A stretch of DNA of 64,000 bases from Dermanyssus gallinae (taxonomy: Eukaryota; Arthropoda; Arachnida; Mesostigmata; Dermanyssidae), in contig QVRM01005377.1 in NCBI GenBank assembly GCA_003439945.1, positions 543,501 to 607,500 of the forward strand, given 5' to 3'. The notes below the pieces were generated by a model, which had not been told where the DNA came from, did not search any database, and saw nothing but the letters and a program-made list of their open reading frames with translations. The position numbers and the translations under genes were made by a program. Shown one piece after another: positions 33,337 to 43,990 of this stretch. How positions within the stretch are numbered: the first letter of the stretch is position 1; each line of letters starts with the position of its first letter.

Positions 33337-34898
33337 GGTTGTACAATTCGACGCAGATTGTCCACTAATGGTAGCAGCTGCAACAGCGGCTCCAAAAGCT
33401 CTAATAAGGCCTTAAATTTGGCCGATATCTCTGGGCTTAATCCTGCAAGAATTTGAGACAGTCCGAAGGAGGTGCTTTTGGAGCTGGGCACAGCCGGAGT
33501 CGCTTTACGTGTGCGCTTGACGGGTGTTTTGACTCGACGCTGTCTTAAAACGGGCGACCTGCGGCGGGACCTCCCTGTCGATCTTCCGCCTTTTCTGGTG
33601 GGGATTGATATGGGAGCTGGTAGTAGCAGCTGCGGTGTAGGGTCGTTGTGCGACTGAGATATTCCGCGGACGACGCTAGCGTAAGAAGGTTGTTTTGGAA
33701 CCTGAGATGTGCTGTCTACAGACAGGGCTGATGTGGGAGAAATGTCGCTGATCTCGGCCGCCGGATGCAGCACCTTCACCTGTTGCAGTGTGCGGGCTTC
33801 CAGTATAATTCGGTTTCTTTCCCGAAGGTAGGCCAAGCGAGGGCAGGCAGATGAACCCGCTGCGTGAGCACCACGACAGTTCACACATCTTGCTGAATTG
33901 GTGCAGCTTGCGGCTAGGTGTCCGGGGGTGCCGCACTTCTTGCATACTTGGGGCATTGTACACCTGTCGGCGAAGTGTCCTGGCCTCAGGCACTTGTGAC
34001 ATAATTTGGGTTGGTCGGGCTCGAGAACTACTTGGTGGGTTTGGTATCCAAGAAAGACGGATGGCGGAGGTTGGCGCGTAAATGAAAGAATCACTTTACT
34101 GAGCATAACTCTCGCTCCGTTTCGCATGTGAGACAATCTTTTCACGTGATTGACTCCGAGTGATGACAGCTCGCGTAGTATCTCCTCCTCGGTGATTGAC
34201 ACTGGAACTCCGTGTATCCTGGCTTTAAATATCGATAGGGATGGGCTGTGTGCGACCACCGGTAGGTTCCCTAGGGCTGAAATCGAAAGCACCCGGCAAG
34301 CGTCTTCAATTCGCGAAAGCCACACAATAATGGACTTCCGATCGCCGGATATTCTGCATCCGGGAGCCACGTCGTATATGTGTTTATACGTTGATAGTAG
34401 TGAGCCTTCAGGGAACTCTGCTGAGGCTTCGCCTTCGGATGGTTCTCTCCGAATAATCACCTTGAAAGTCCCTAGTTCGCCAGACGATATACTCTCCTTT
34501 AGTTTAGCTAGGCTTTTCTGTTCACGGGATGCAGTCAGTTTTTCCCTGCGAGTTACCACACGTGTAAACCCATCATTAGTCTCAACGGCATGGTCGTCTT
34601 CGGCGCTTGCAGAGAATGAAGACAACTTCTTGCGCTTGGAGCCTATGACGCGCTCTTCTGCCGTGACGCTTCCAGCGCAGGAATCAAGCGCGGAGGTGTT
34701 CGGTAAGGATGGGCTCGGTTCGCCAGAAACCTCCATTGCCGGCGCATCTCGGGTGTTTGCTGTGACCTCCTTCGAGGCGTCGGTCTGATCAGCACACGTA
34801 CTGGCGTCAGTCGAGTTTTCTCGTAACCTGGATATATCCAGGGTAGGCGGCGGGGCAGTACCACCCCTGCTGGGCGGCATCGTGGCTTTTGCAGGCAA
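33333..34898 (-). CDS. RLE-B ORF1: gag-like protein with three CCHC knuckles
   Basis: 521 aa. The N-terminal 110 residues are Ser/Thr-rich and low complexity. An ETNDGFTRVVTRREK segment at about 115-130 opens the conserved part. Residues about 150-290 could form an RRM-like RNA-binding fold, including IHGVPVSITEEEILRELSSLG. Zinc knuckles at about 297-348 are CHKCLRPGHFADRC, CKKCGTPGHLAASC and CVNCRGAHAAGSSAC. The C-terminal tail is basic, then Leu-rich (LLELLEPLLQLLPLV), possibly for self-association. This plan resembles gag-like ORF1 proteins of I/jockey/R1-type LINEs. The TGA stop shares bases with the ORF2 ATG. Confidence 0.88.
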   Translation of the reverse strand: MPAKATMPPSRGGTAPPPTLDISRLRENSTDASTCADQTDASKEVTANTRDAPAMEVSGEPSPSLPNTSALDSCAGSVTAEERVIGSKRKKLSSFSASAEDDHAVETNDGFTRVVTRREKLTASREQKSLAKLKESISSGELGTFKVIIRREPSEGEASAEFPEGSLLSTYKHIYDVAPGCRISGDRKSIIVWLSRIEDACRVLSISALGNLPVVAHSPSLSIFKARIHGVPVSITEEEILRELSSLGVNHVKRLSHMRNGARVMLSKVILSFTRQPPPSVFLGYQTHQVVLEPDQPKLCHKCLRPGHFADRCTMPQVCKKCGTPGHLAASCTNSARCVNCRGAHAAGSSACPRLAYLRERNRIILEARTLQQVKVLHPAAEISDISPTSALSVDSTSQVPKQPSYASVVRGISQSHNDPTPQLLLPAPISIPTRKGGRSTGRSRRRSPVLRQRRVKTPVKRTRKATPAVPSSKSTSFGLSQILAGLSPEISAKFKALLELLEPLLQLLPLVDNLRRIVQP

Positions 34899-34994
34899 TC
34901 GATACGTTTTAAATTGATAAAATCAACTAGGTAAAACGTAAAATGTACTCAATTTAATTAAAAATATTATAACTTTGATTAAAATTTGTCGTCA

Positions 34995-35065
34995 CGCGCG
35001 GGTTTTGAACCCGGTAACTTTGCGTGCGAAGCGGCGTTTTCCCGTCTCGTCCACGAAGTCAGTTG
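34995..35065 (-). other. tRNA-like sequence 5' of RLE-B
   Basis: Read on the minus strand, a T-arm CGGGTTCAAAACCCG forms a good stem with a B-box-like GGTTCAAAACC. A loose A-box-like TGGACGAGACGGG lies about 40 bp upstream. I cannot fold a full cloverleaf, so a real tRNA gene is unlikely. It could be a SINE fragment, or a pol III promoter near the start of RLE-B. Confidence 0.35.
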
Positions 35066-35938
35066 GCTGTACGCTGGCCTCTCGCGATAGGAGACCGCGG
35101 AGCAACGTCAAAATGTAAACAAACACTCGTTGTAATGACGTTGTCAATCGAACACAATCGCCAGTCAGGCTGAGTGGAGTTGAAACCCCAGCAGCGCTAC
35201 GTGGTACACTTTGGAGTGGGCTTCACACCCCTCCAGACACCTTTTAGTCTGTTTTGTCACTGTTGTAGTTTTTTTAACGGTTGTCACTCTTAAACAGGGT
35301 AAACGGGTCAAATTAGCCGGAGCAAATTTTGAACACGTCTACTCTCTGCCGATTCGAACACAAGAAAAAAAAAAAAAAAAATTGCAGTAAACTTAGAAAA
35401 ATCTATTCTTTTGGTACAGGGTTATCAGGAACTCTTTGTTTCGCTAGCCTTGAATATCCCGTTATCTTGATTGCTACTCTTCCTTTTAACTCAACAGACA
35501 CAAATGCTTCGGAAAGCGTTTCATGAACGTTGGCGCTCGGTCAAGTTGTCATATTATATAGTGGTTGTTGAAGCAAGGTTGATGTGTGCCATCACATGAG
35601 GACTTTGCACCCATTTGCATGTCGTAATGTCTTGATTAGTTGCTCTTCTCAGTGCTAGCTTCTAATGTTAACACTACATGAATAACTAGTATTAATCGTT
35701 ACCAATCTTGCTTCTTTTGACAATGGCAATGTTTCCAGATACTGAAAGGAAATTCTAACAACTGTAAGGTGCAAACATAACTGCAAAGTCTTTAGAAATC
35801 TCTTACTACACATTGTACATACCACCTACTTGAAAAAGCGTATTATTATTATTATTATATGCTTGTGAAGAAACTAACGTGTTCAACACGTTTGGGTTCT
35901 ACAGAATATTTGGTTTCTCGTGGTATACACGGCGTTGG
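35066..35938. other. Non-coding, with an A17 tract
   Basis: No gene seen. An (A)n run at about 35364-35381 could be a decayed poly(A) tail, but no element is recognisable upstream of it. Confidence 0.4.
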
Positions 35939-36085
35939 GTTAATTATAACTACAAGCGAGTTACGTCTTGCTACACTTGTTGATAATTGATACAAAATTA
36001 GCTATACCTGAGTTTACTTGATACAGCATTTGCGATACCTGAGCATAATTAATACCGAATTCGCTATATCTGAACATATGTGATA
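35939..36085 (+). repeat. 31-bp degenerate tandem array, forward
   Basis: The motif GCTATACCTGA recurs with exact 31-bp spacing at 35970 (degenerate), 36001, 36032 and 36063. A GATACAAAATT-like part precedes each. Confidence 0.8.
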
Positions 36086-36240
36086 GAGATTCTGGTGAGA
36101 AGAAGCCGATGCTTTCCTCGAGTTAACCGTATCTCTAATCGAGAACGGCGAACAATACAAAATTAGAAAATTCAACGTTTTAAATACCAGCGGGCTTGAT
36201 CGATACTAACGAGGAAATTAAGAGGCAAGAGCTTTACTTC

Positions 36241-36460
36241 ACATAATTGTGTATTAACTATTAGGTTTAGCAAATTATGTATCAATTATCCTTGATTACA
36301 GCGCGTGTCAACTATCGTCAGGCGTAGCGAACTCTATGTTAACTATCGTTAGGTATAGCAAACTTTGTATCAATTAAACTCAGGCCTAGCGATTTTTTTG
36401 TTAAATAAACTCAAGTATAGCCAATTGTGTATCAGTTATCAACAGGCATAGCAAACAAAA
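36241..36460 (-). repeat. 31-bp degenerate tandem array, inverted
   Basis: Reverse-complement version of the 35939-36085 array. TCAGGTATAGCNAA-type cores start at 36261, 36318, 36349, 36380, 36411 and 36442, the last five 31 bp apart. An extra degenerate unit of 26 bp lies between the first two. The two arrays face each other across a spacer of about 155 bp. Confidence 0.8.
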
Positions 36461-36471
36461 GCGAGAAAGCT

Positions 36472-36481
36472 CTCGCTCTCG

Positions 36482-36537
<56 letters not shown>
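36472..36537. repeat. (CT)n(TA)n compound microsatellite
   Basis: Imperfect CTCTCG, then pure CT, then TA to 36537. Confidence 0.9.
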
Positions 36538-36539
<2 letters not shown>

Positions 36540-37070
36540 TGCGGTAAGAGTCACGTAAGGACTTAAATATTTTTGACATAAAAAGCAAAATAGGCTAAGC
36601 GTGAAATTCGAGTTTTACAAAATTACCTTGCATGTCGAAATTATATAGAACGACGATGTTAACAAACCCCTTGTCGTCTGCGACGTCATTTCGGTATGAC
36701 GGCAAAATGCGAAACAAACTCTCAAATGACTCTGCCACACTCTGCCTGTTTACACATATAAGCTGGGACAACATAGGTATAATGTACGTATTTATTTAAA
36801 AGAATTCACTAGAGGCCTGAGCGCAAATATCACCACACAGTTTCACGAGCCAAAATACTCTCTGTTTCCCAGAGTTCCTGGGGCTGTGACCAGAGCCAGT
36901 CCTCCACAGTGTCCTTCAGTGCGTCGACCAAGTTGAAGTTCGGTCTTGGTTTTGTTAAGGGAGGTGACGACGCATTGCTTCCGTTGCATGCTGTTTGTCT
37001 TTTGCCCGAGTGATGCCACGAACTCTCGTCATCTCGGTGACAATCCAGTGTCGCACTAGGTGTTGCCATG
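36538..37070 (-). pseudogene. Possible Tc1/mariner-like remnant
   Basis: The left edge reads TACAGTGCGGTAAGAGTCAC next to (TA)n, like a Tc1-type terminus (CAGTG). The minus-strand frame at 36830-37069 ends LKDTVEDWLWSQPQELWE, which loosely recalls the C-terminus of mariner or Tc1 transposases. I did not find the opposite terminal repeat. Weak call. Confidence 0.3.
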
Positions 37071-37131
37071 CTAGCCCCGTACGCAGCTTTTGCGATTCGA
37101 TGAGCTTTTCCGGAGCCCGTTGCGAAGACAG

Positions 37132-37165
37132 CATGGCGTTTTCATTCTATAATGAAAACGCCATG
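37132..37165. repeat. Perfect hairpin, 15-bp arms, 4-nt loop
   Basis: CATGGCGTTTTCATT at 37132-37146 and its exact reverse complement at 37151-37165, with loop CTAT. Confidence 0.9.
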
Positions 37166-37330
37166 ATGTCCTACTATGCACAGCCGCGTCCATTGGACCG
37201 AACGCCTCTTCCACTCTGTCATACGCAAGCGCCCGTACACAAAGTGCACAACCTCGCCCGACACTCTAGTTGCGTTTCTAGCTGTCTTGCGATGTTATCC
37301 CAAGCGGCAAATTCTTTTGGTTATTGTTTT

Positions 37331-37348
37331 ATATATACTTTATATATG

Positions 37349-37392
<44 letters not shown>

Positions 37393-37393
37393 T
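37331..37393. repeat. (TA)n microsatellite
   Basis: About 60 bp of interrupted TA. Just to the right, TATACGAGGGCAATGTCTAA resembles a mariner-type left end, but no partner or coding was found. Confidence 0.8.
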
Positions 37394-39849
37394 ATGCACT
37401 ATACGAGGGCAATGTCTAAGAACAATCTGCCATAGTTTTAACGTGCACCTCAGTAGTAGAGGCTTTAGGCGGCAGAAGTTCATGATCCTTCTGTCTCGCT
37501 CTCTCTCTCTCCCTACTGTCTCTTCTCTCTTAATCTAAATATTTCGGATGCAAAAGGGCGTAAATATGCACGCGTGCTGCTTACACACACAACAAGTTTA
37601 TTGTGGCAGGTGTCAAGTCAGTAAAATAACATCAATAGGATCGGTAGATGATGATGTCCTGTAAGCCAATCAAGCACATGCGTATTGGAATGGAAGTGAG
37701 ATGTAGGTGGTGCAGCAGTAGACAGTGTAAACTGTGACAGTGTGACAGGTTGCTGTCACACTGTGGCGCATTGGCCATGCGGCAGTACTTGTGAGTCTTT
37801 GCTTGCACTTCATGAAATGCCTCCCATCACCGTTATACCCCACCGTTAGCCGTATCAGACGTTTCATTCCTTCAAGCCGCCCCAACGCTAGCTGATTTCA
37901 ATACTCGGGTACCCCCTCCTCCCCTCTTCACACTCACGACGTAGCGAAGCTGCAGACGGCATCGCATTGTAACGTGTTTTTTTGTGGTAATGTTGCTGCT
38001 GGTGGCCAGCAGGATTCTCTCTTCAATATCATGTACAACCGATTCGCGCAGAGTAACACCTTCCGCCCGCTTTGCAGGTGAATAGATCACATCATTTCAG
38101 GCTTTTCCCTAGTATTCATGTTGTTACCTAAATTGAGATTAGATAGTGATTACTACCAGAATTTGAGCCTATTTTCCAGCAGAGCTTATACCAGTAAGAA
38201 TATCTTATTACAATATACTAGAAAATATCGTTTATAGACTAGATAGAAAATACAGTTCCGTGACTAGTCTTAGTAAATACAGCTATTATTGAGACAATTC
38301 TAGTTACACCCCTGCAAGCAAGGTAGGCACTGGTACCGTGCACGCTTACTGCTTTGCCACTCCCAGTTGCATAGCTTAATAATAACTGGCAAAAACGTGT
38401 TCTGTTTGTAAACATCAAACTAGAGAGAGACAGAGAGCGTTATTGTGCAACACATATTCGTCAGATGAAGATCAGAATATAGATGGCTCACATAGTATTA
38501 CTGCTATAAAGGTACTCTTTGTCTCCTTTTCGACTCGAGGCTCCAAGCTGAAAGATCGGAATTGCTAACTAGACTTGTATATACACGTCCCGTCACATCA
38601 GTCATCTGGTGGCTTTTGGTGCACTACGTGCTAGGTTGCTCACGATTTACTTCTCGCAGATGGCATTATAACGTATATACAAATATTTAATTTGACCTAC
38701 TAACGTTTTCTTATATGTCTTTGCTGCTGGTAGCCGTCAGAATTATCCATTGCGCTCTTTTTGTTGTTTTTTTCTGCCACTCTCGAGCAAGCTGCCCCAA
38801 CAAGGGGCACCACACAAGGTGCCATTTCTGTGTGCTTTGGCTAAACTATTGAGATACTTTGTAAATGTATGTAGTAAAAAAAAGAATGACTAACGTATGA
38901 TTTATGTGCTAATAGTCATCACTCCAATGAAGTAGCTTTGCGCATATTTCAACTCGAGTTAGTACTGTTAACTACACATTACCGACAAATTTAGCGTGTT
39001 TAGGAACTGAGCGTGTATAGCATCTAGTGGAACGAGCCGCACTCTGGCCGCTTGGTTATGCAGCATTTGTCAGTTACACTGGAAATAAACATCTATCAGA
39101 AACTATGAATATTTAGATTTTTGCGTCTCACTCAGTCCGGCCTGTCTGTACGAGGTTTATGTGTATCCAAGAACAAAAACAAATATTTATTGGAATATAT
39201 AGCTATCAAACCTATTTTGGTGCTTCACTAGCATATCTGTATACACCTGCGTTGACTACTATTCTCAGTTTTTGCAACAATTCTAGTTATAAGTCAATGC
39301 TGTTTACTGGTGCTCCATGGGTACCTCTCCACGATCCATATCTAACGAAAATCGATATATAGGTTACTACAGAAGCTACTCCCAATTACATCGTTCAGTA
39401 TAAACTGGGAAAAGTTTGGTGCTAACAATTATTTACTAATAATGTTATAGCAATGAGGCAATAATTAACGAAGATTTAATTACTGCCGCTGTGCTTGTTT
39501 TTAGATACAATGTTTATTGAGTTTAGCCTGCTGCTTTGACTATTTTCTAGCATTTTTGTTGGTCTTTGTATGTTGTTTATAGTGCTTCTAGCATCAAGGT
39601 TGTTATTGTTATCGCTGCATCAAAGTCTATGTTAATAAATGCATAACAGTGTACTCAACGCGCATCTTTTCGATTCAGACATAACTAAAATGATCTACGT
39701 CTCCACTATCTAAATAACCTTTTATTAAATCATAGCACCTTGGAATGTAATTATGCACTGTGTTGGAGCGAAATATATAAGTAATACTTAATTGCGACTT
39801 TTAACACAAAAAATAACCTAGGGGAAAGAGGCAAAAAATAGGGTGTTGC
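37394..39849. other. Non-coding
   Basis: No coding or RNA signal that I can support. A short strong hairpin lies at 37737-37764 (12-bp arms, loop GTTG). Confidence 0.4.
37737..37764. repeat. Perfect hairpin, 12-bp arms
   Basis: ACAGTGTGACAG at 37737-37748 pairs with CTGTCACACTGT at 37753-37764; the loop is GTTG. Confidence 0.85.
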
Positions 39850-40045
39850 TCTGGTGCCGTACAAACTGTTGGAATCAGTAGTCAAGCAATATGCACGAGA
39901 GCAATTTGCTTACCGTCCAAGGCATTTCACAGTTTTACAAATCTCCGGAACTCGACATGGTTGGGCGATATGCTTTAAGGAGCCTCGCTGCATGGGCGTT
40001 AAATATTTTGACGTCAAGTCGGACTTCAAGTGTGTAACTCATTAA
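39850..40045 (+). pseudogene. Possible jockey-like RT fragment
   Basis: An open frame of 63 codons reads KLLESVVKQYAREQFAYRPR, then HFTVLQI, and later YFDVKSDFKCVTH. It recalls the F-x-F-R-P-x-H-S-T and LDVSKAFD-V-H boxes of jockey-type reverse transcriptases, with the catalytic AFD changed to SDF. Short and decayed; recognition is by eye. Confidence 0.4.
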
Positions 40046-40534
40046 AAACTCAATGACTTTCGTTCTTACTACGGCATTCTCGACTCATCATCTTGATTGG
40101 GGCCTTCTCGTAAGAAAAAAACTTTTTGTGGTAAAGTAAATTATGCGTCTTTGGAAAGGGTAAGCGTGGCATCTGTGTGACACCCTCCAGACGTTCCCAG
40201 GGAACTTTAAGTGACCCGTTGGTGGATCTTAAAGTATACCATAATCACATTTATTTCACTTATTTTGAGTATTTATATAACATTGACACTAATTGTTGTC
40301 GAACACGGTTGTCAACTACTCTCGGCATGCTGTTCGAGAGAGGCAATACAGTGATCCCTTAGCAAGGGCCAGACAGGCCGACGCATGATACTTCGTACTG
40401 AGAGCCTGAGAGTCACAGTCGACAGACGCACCTTGTGTACTTCTCGTCGAAGTTTGTATTCAAACAGACCAGGTGATGATAGCCATAAACTATGTATCTG
40501 GTATAGACGTGGCGATAGTCACACGCAAGGCCGT

Positions 40535-41470
40535 ATCAGAGGTGAGAGGCACTAAAAATATCCAGGTCTCTAACCTCTTTTTGCACTTGTTCAACATTAT
40601 GTGCCCATTTCAAAATAAAGCTTTCGAAAGATACTGTACGCGGCGTCTTCAACCTCACTCGTATTATATCAATAACCGGTGCACAGACTGGCATTAGGTG
40701 CACAAAACGGCGCCTTACCCGCACTGACAGGCAAAGGACTCGCTTCATGTACATTGTAAAACACCTTTCAAGCAAACTAAAGTTTGCCCGAGTGAGATGT
40801 CTTCATACTCTTTCAAGACAATACATCAGCCTTGGAATAATCTTGAGGTGGAAAGATGCCGCTGCCGTCGGGGCGGACAGCCGCCGGACGTCGCCTACCT
40901 CTTCATAAAGAGAGATTAGGGCTGTGCGCACTATCTCGACGATGTGCGCGGTGAAGGTTCTCCCTGTATAATTGAGCCAAAGTCCCAGATATCGAAAAGA
41001 GTTGACGAGTTACAAGAATTGACTGTCACAACGTGTAACGTCTTTAGCAGCTAATCGACTTCTGAGCTTTAGTCTCCATGGCGATTATTTCCAGCCCCCT
41101 TGAGACAAGGAACACCTCTGCCAGAGAAGTGATGCACTTGATAACACCTAAATCGTGCTGACCGACAACTATGGCCATCTGGAGCTCCTGCCGAATATAG
41201 CCGACAAAATCGACAAACAGAAGGGTGAAGAAGACGCAGCTCAGTGCGTCCCGTGCGGGTTCCCACATTTGAATTACCCTCACCACTTCCTACTCATCTT
41301 GCATCCGTGAGGTGTCGTCATCAAAGAAGCTCGAAACTACGCTCAAAGAACAGCCACCAAACCATGCATATCGAAATGACTTCACCGAGAGACCTCGAAG
41401 TGATTTGTCAAAGACTTTGACGCAGCCTCTAACGACTGCTAACTGTTGAACTAGAAGAAGCCAATGCGAA
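40535..41470 (-). pseudogene. Old PHD-LINE-related RT fragment
   Basis: Minus-strand frames read ARDALSCVFFTLLFVDF (compare the QGDNLSPLLFSLLLSDL box), then a degraded catalytic region GQHDLGVI and LVSRGLEIIAMETKAQ. After a shift come VNSFRYLGLWLNYTGRTFTAHI (compare VNSFKYLGVILPTNGRSF) and a stretch to LERCFTMYMKRVLCL (compare LERIKPAFLKRALGL). Several stops and frameshifts are present. The order matches PHD-LINE ORF2, at much greater divergence than the two full copies. Confidence 0.65.
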
Positions 41471-42284
41471 GTTTCCTGCTCGTGTGCTTTTTACAGATTA
41501 AGTTTGCTTTACCTCAGACGGTGTGTTTAATAGGCGCAACATGCATGGCGGGCGTAATAAGCGGTACTCGATTACCGAAACGAGACCTTCGAGGATCGGC
41601 GAATTGGCCAAGATCGCTTGGCCACTGGTATCGCCCGATTTACCAAGTATTGATTTTTTTGGTCACCTAATGGCTCTTGTCTACGAGACGCCGGCTGTGA
41701 AATATTAAATAGTCGTGTATGCTTCTAGAACCATGATGAGTGATTTAGTTGATGGGGTAGATCATTTATGAATGTACCCAATCTCGATATGATTGCCGGG
41801 AAACCTTAATTACTTCGCAACCACGGCTTGGATCGTCATAGATTTGATACTAATGCTTGCTTTAAAATGCGCATCTGCGTGCATGTGTTAGTTGTTTTTC
41901 ATAGGGTTAATATTTTGAGGTATTGGACGTGAAAGCTTATAATATCAATTCCATTCTTGTGAATTCTCTTCTAAATATCGTCGCATCTTCTAGCAGCGTC
42001 GTATGTTCACCAGAGGAAGCAGAATTTTCTCATGATTACGACTGGGTGCTTTTTGGTTTGTCTTTGGTTTTTCCCAATATCTATTTAAGACGACTGGTTG
42101 TCTCGCAATTGCATATCTTCTGCTCCTATATCGGACAACATTACCAGTGCCACAAATTTTAGTAATTTCCGTTGCGCTTCGAAACAAAAGTTCTCCGAGA
42201 CCCTGATACATTAGAAAACATTTTTGCCTCAACGAGCTCTACAATTCCTTATATCGCTTTCAAAATTAATTTGGGTCAGTCTAT
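41471..42284. other. Non-coding
   Basis: No gene recognised. It precedes a long TA tract. Confidence 0.4.
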
Positions 42285-42402
<118 letters not shown>

Positions 42403-42639
42403 TTTTTGAATTCGAGGCTTATTTACAGAACCGCAATTTCTCAATGCTTATTTTTTCGTGAATAAAGATATGTAAATTGTGTAAAGGCACCAACATGATT
42501 TATTTCATACTTTAACAACTTCAACATGTCTTGCTCTAAGCGAAGCACACACATGATACGATTTCTTTAACCTATTGACAGGTAACTACTTTTGACTAGA
42601 TTTTCTATGTGTTACCCATTTTTTTACGTCATGATTACA

Positions 42640-43130
42640 TTGCTTGACTGAGGTGAGTGCGCGAATTTCTTGGGAAATGGTTGGCCCAGATAGTCGGCAG
42701 AGCGTACGCGACAGCATGACGGGTGGACTCCTTTAGAGCTACCGGCCTCACAAATTCTGTTGCACGTCGAGCCGTAGGTCTAACAGCAGCTGTTATAGAA
42801 AGAGCAGCATCATCCGGAATAACTCCCCTATACGTACTAAACGCAAGCAAAGTAATGTTTAACCTGTATGTATCTCTTAGCGACAAAAGCTTAAAGTGAT
42901 GAAAATATTTACGAAGCGAATCGCTACCGCGCAAGTTGAAAGCTGCGCTAAGGGCATCATTATGAATGACCTCCGCCTTGTGGCCAGCATATAGGGCCCC
43001 CCTAATGTGATACAAATATGCTCAGTTGGCCAACGGTTCATTTTTGTACTGCTAGTATTAGAAAAACTCACGGAATCCGGCCCGGGGCATGGCAAATCTT
43101 CTTCAGAAAATTGGCAAACGAATCGAGCTG
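42640..43130 (-). pseudogene. LINE ORF2 C-terminal remnant
   Basis: The minus-strand frame 43015-42635 (126 codons) reads GGAL-type start, then LRKYFHHFKLLSLRDTYRLN, ARRATEFVRPVALKEST and YALPTIWANHFP. The order (an L-L-L-x-D-x-Y segment, an R-rich part, then a short Y-x-LP-x-IWN-like box) fits the extreme C-terminus of CR1/RTE-like ORF2 proteins. Weak single-frame match by eye. Confidence 0.45.
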
Positions 43131-43859
43131 GCGACAGGGAAGAAATGAGCCTTTAACTTTCTACTTCAGCGGCTCTATCTGGTGGTCCAGCGCGGCAATG
43201 CGGCAGCAATAATGGGCACAATGAGGGGCTGCCTCGAGGACAAGCTCGACTGGTAGCGCTCGTCATAAGCTTCTGGTATAGAAAGTTAATCACTTTTCGC
43301 AGTAACGCTAAAATTAAATAATAAATACATGTGTTATACGTGCAGGGTGCCCAAGTCCAATTTAAATTGAATGATAAATAAATAAATAATTCGTTTTTTA
43401 GCCTCGATGCTGAATCTGGCTGTAAATTGCTGCCGCTGTCGCTCACGGCTTTGATCGTTGTTGTGTTTTCAACCTGCCACTTGAACTAATCCTTCGATGA
43501 TGCGTGGCACTCATCGAGACTGCGACAATTTTATGACATGCGAAACATGCGGCACGAGCATTCTGCGACACTCGCTGGATCGTCGGCTTTCAGCTTACTA
43601 TGTGAGACCGATTCATTAAAACAGACATTTGTTTCGACGATTGCCACTGCAACAGAAGACCACCTCCAGCATCGCGCGACTCTCGGTTACATCGACTCCT
43701 ACCTAGACTTTCCTCCGTCCTCGACGGGCTTGGAATCGCCGTTAGGTGTATATACATATATCTTCAATGCATCGACGGCCAGACACGAAGGTTTTCCCGA
43801 TAGTCATTGTGGCAGACTCTAACGTGATATGGTTTCATCATCTATTCTTAATGAGCATC
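43131..43859. other. Non-coding
   Basis: An (AAAT)-like stretch at 43370-43390. Nothing else recognised. Confidence 0.4.
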
Positions 43860-43861
43860 GT

Positions 43862-43990
43862 CGGGTTCGGTTCCCGTTGTTGACTGAAAGCAGATGCAAT
43901 CAACAACGGGGATCGAACCGGTGACACCCCTGTAGATGACTAGCCATGGCTAACGTCCCGTTAGCGCCCTATACCACGCCGCCACCGATC
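43862..43990 (-). repeat. tRNA-derived SINE-like sequence with inverted B box
   Basis: On the minus strand an A-box-like TGGTATAGGGC (about 43966-43976) and B box GGTTCGATCCC (about 43908-43918) lie in tRNA-like order. Downstream, a second B-box-like element in the opposite orientation forms a hairpin: arms of 19 bp at about 43865-43883 and 43899-43917, with only a few mismatches. No target-site duplication seen. No cloverleaf is claimed. Confidence 0.5.

Larger units (their letters stand above)
30353..34898 (-). mobile_element. RLE-B: two-ORF retrotransposon with restriction-like endonuclease
   Basis: On the minus strand it carries a 521-aa gag-like ORF1 (34898-33333), a 962-aa ORF2 (33336-30448) and a 3' UTR of about 95 nt ending at (TA)n. 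ORF1 and ORF2 overlap as ATGA. Both frames are open with no visible disabling mutation, so this may be a recent insertion. The 5' UTR boundary is unknown and may extend past 34898. Gag-like ORF1 plus RT-RLE ORF2 without an apurinic endonuclease is an uncommon pairing; clade placement needs a phylogeny. Confidence 0.85.
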
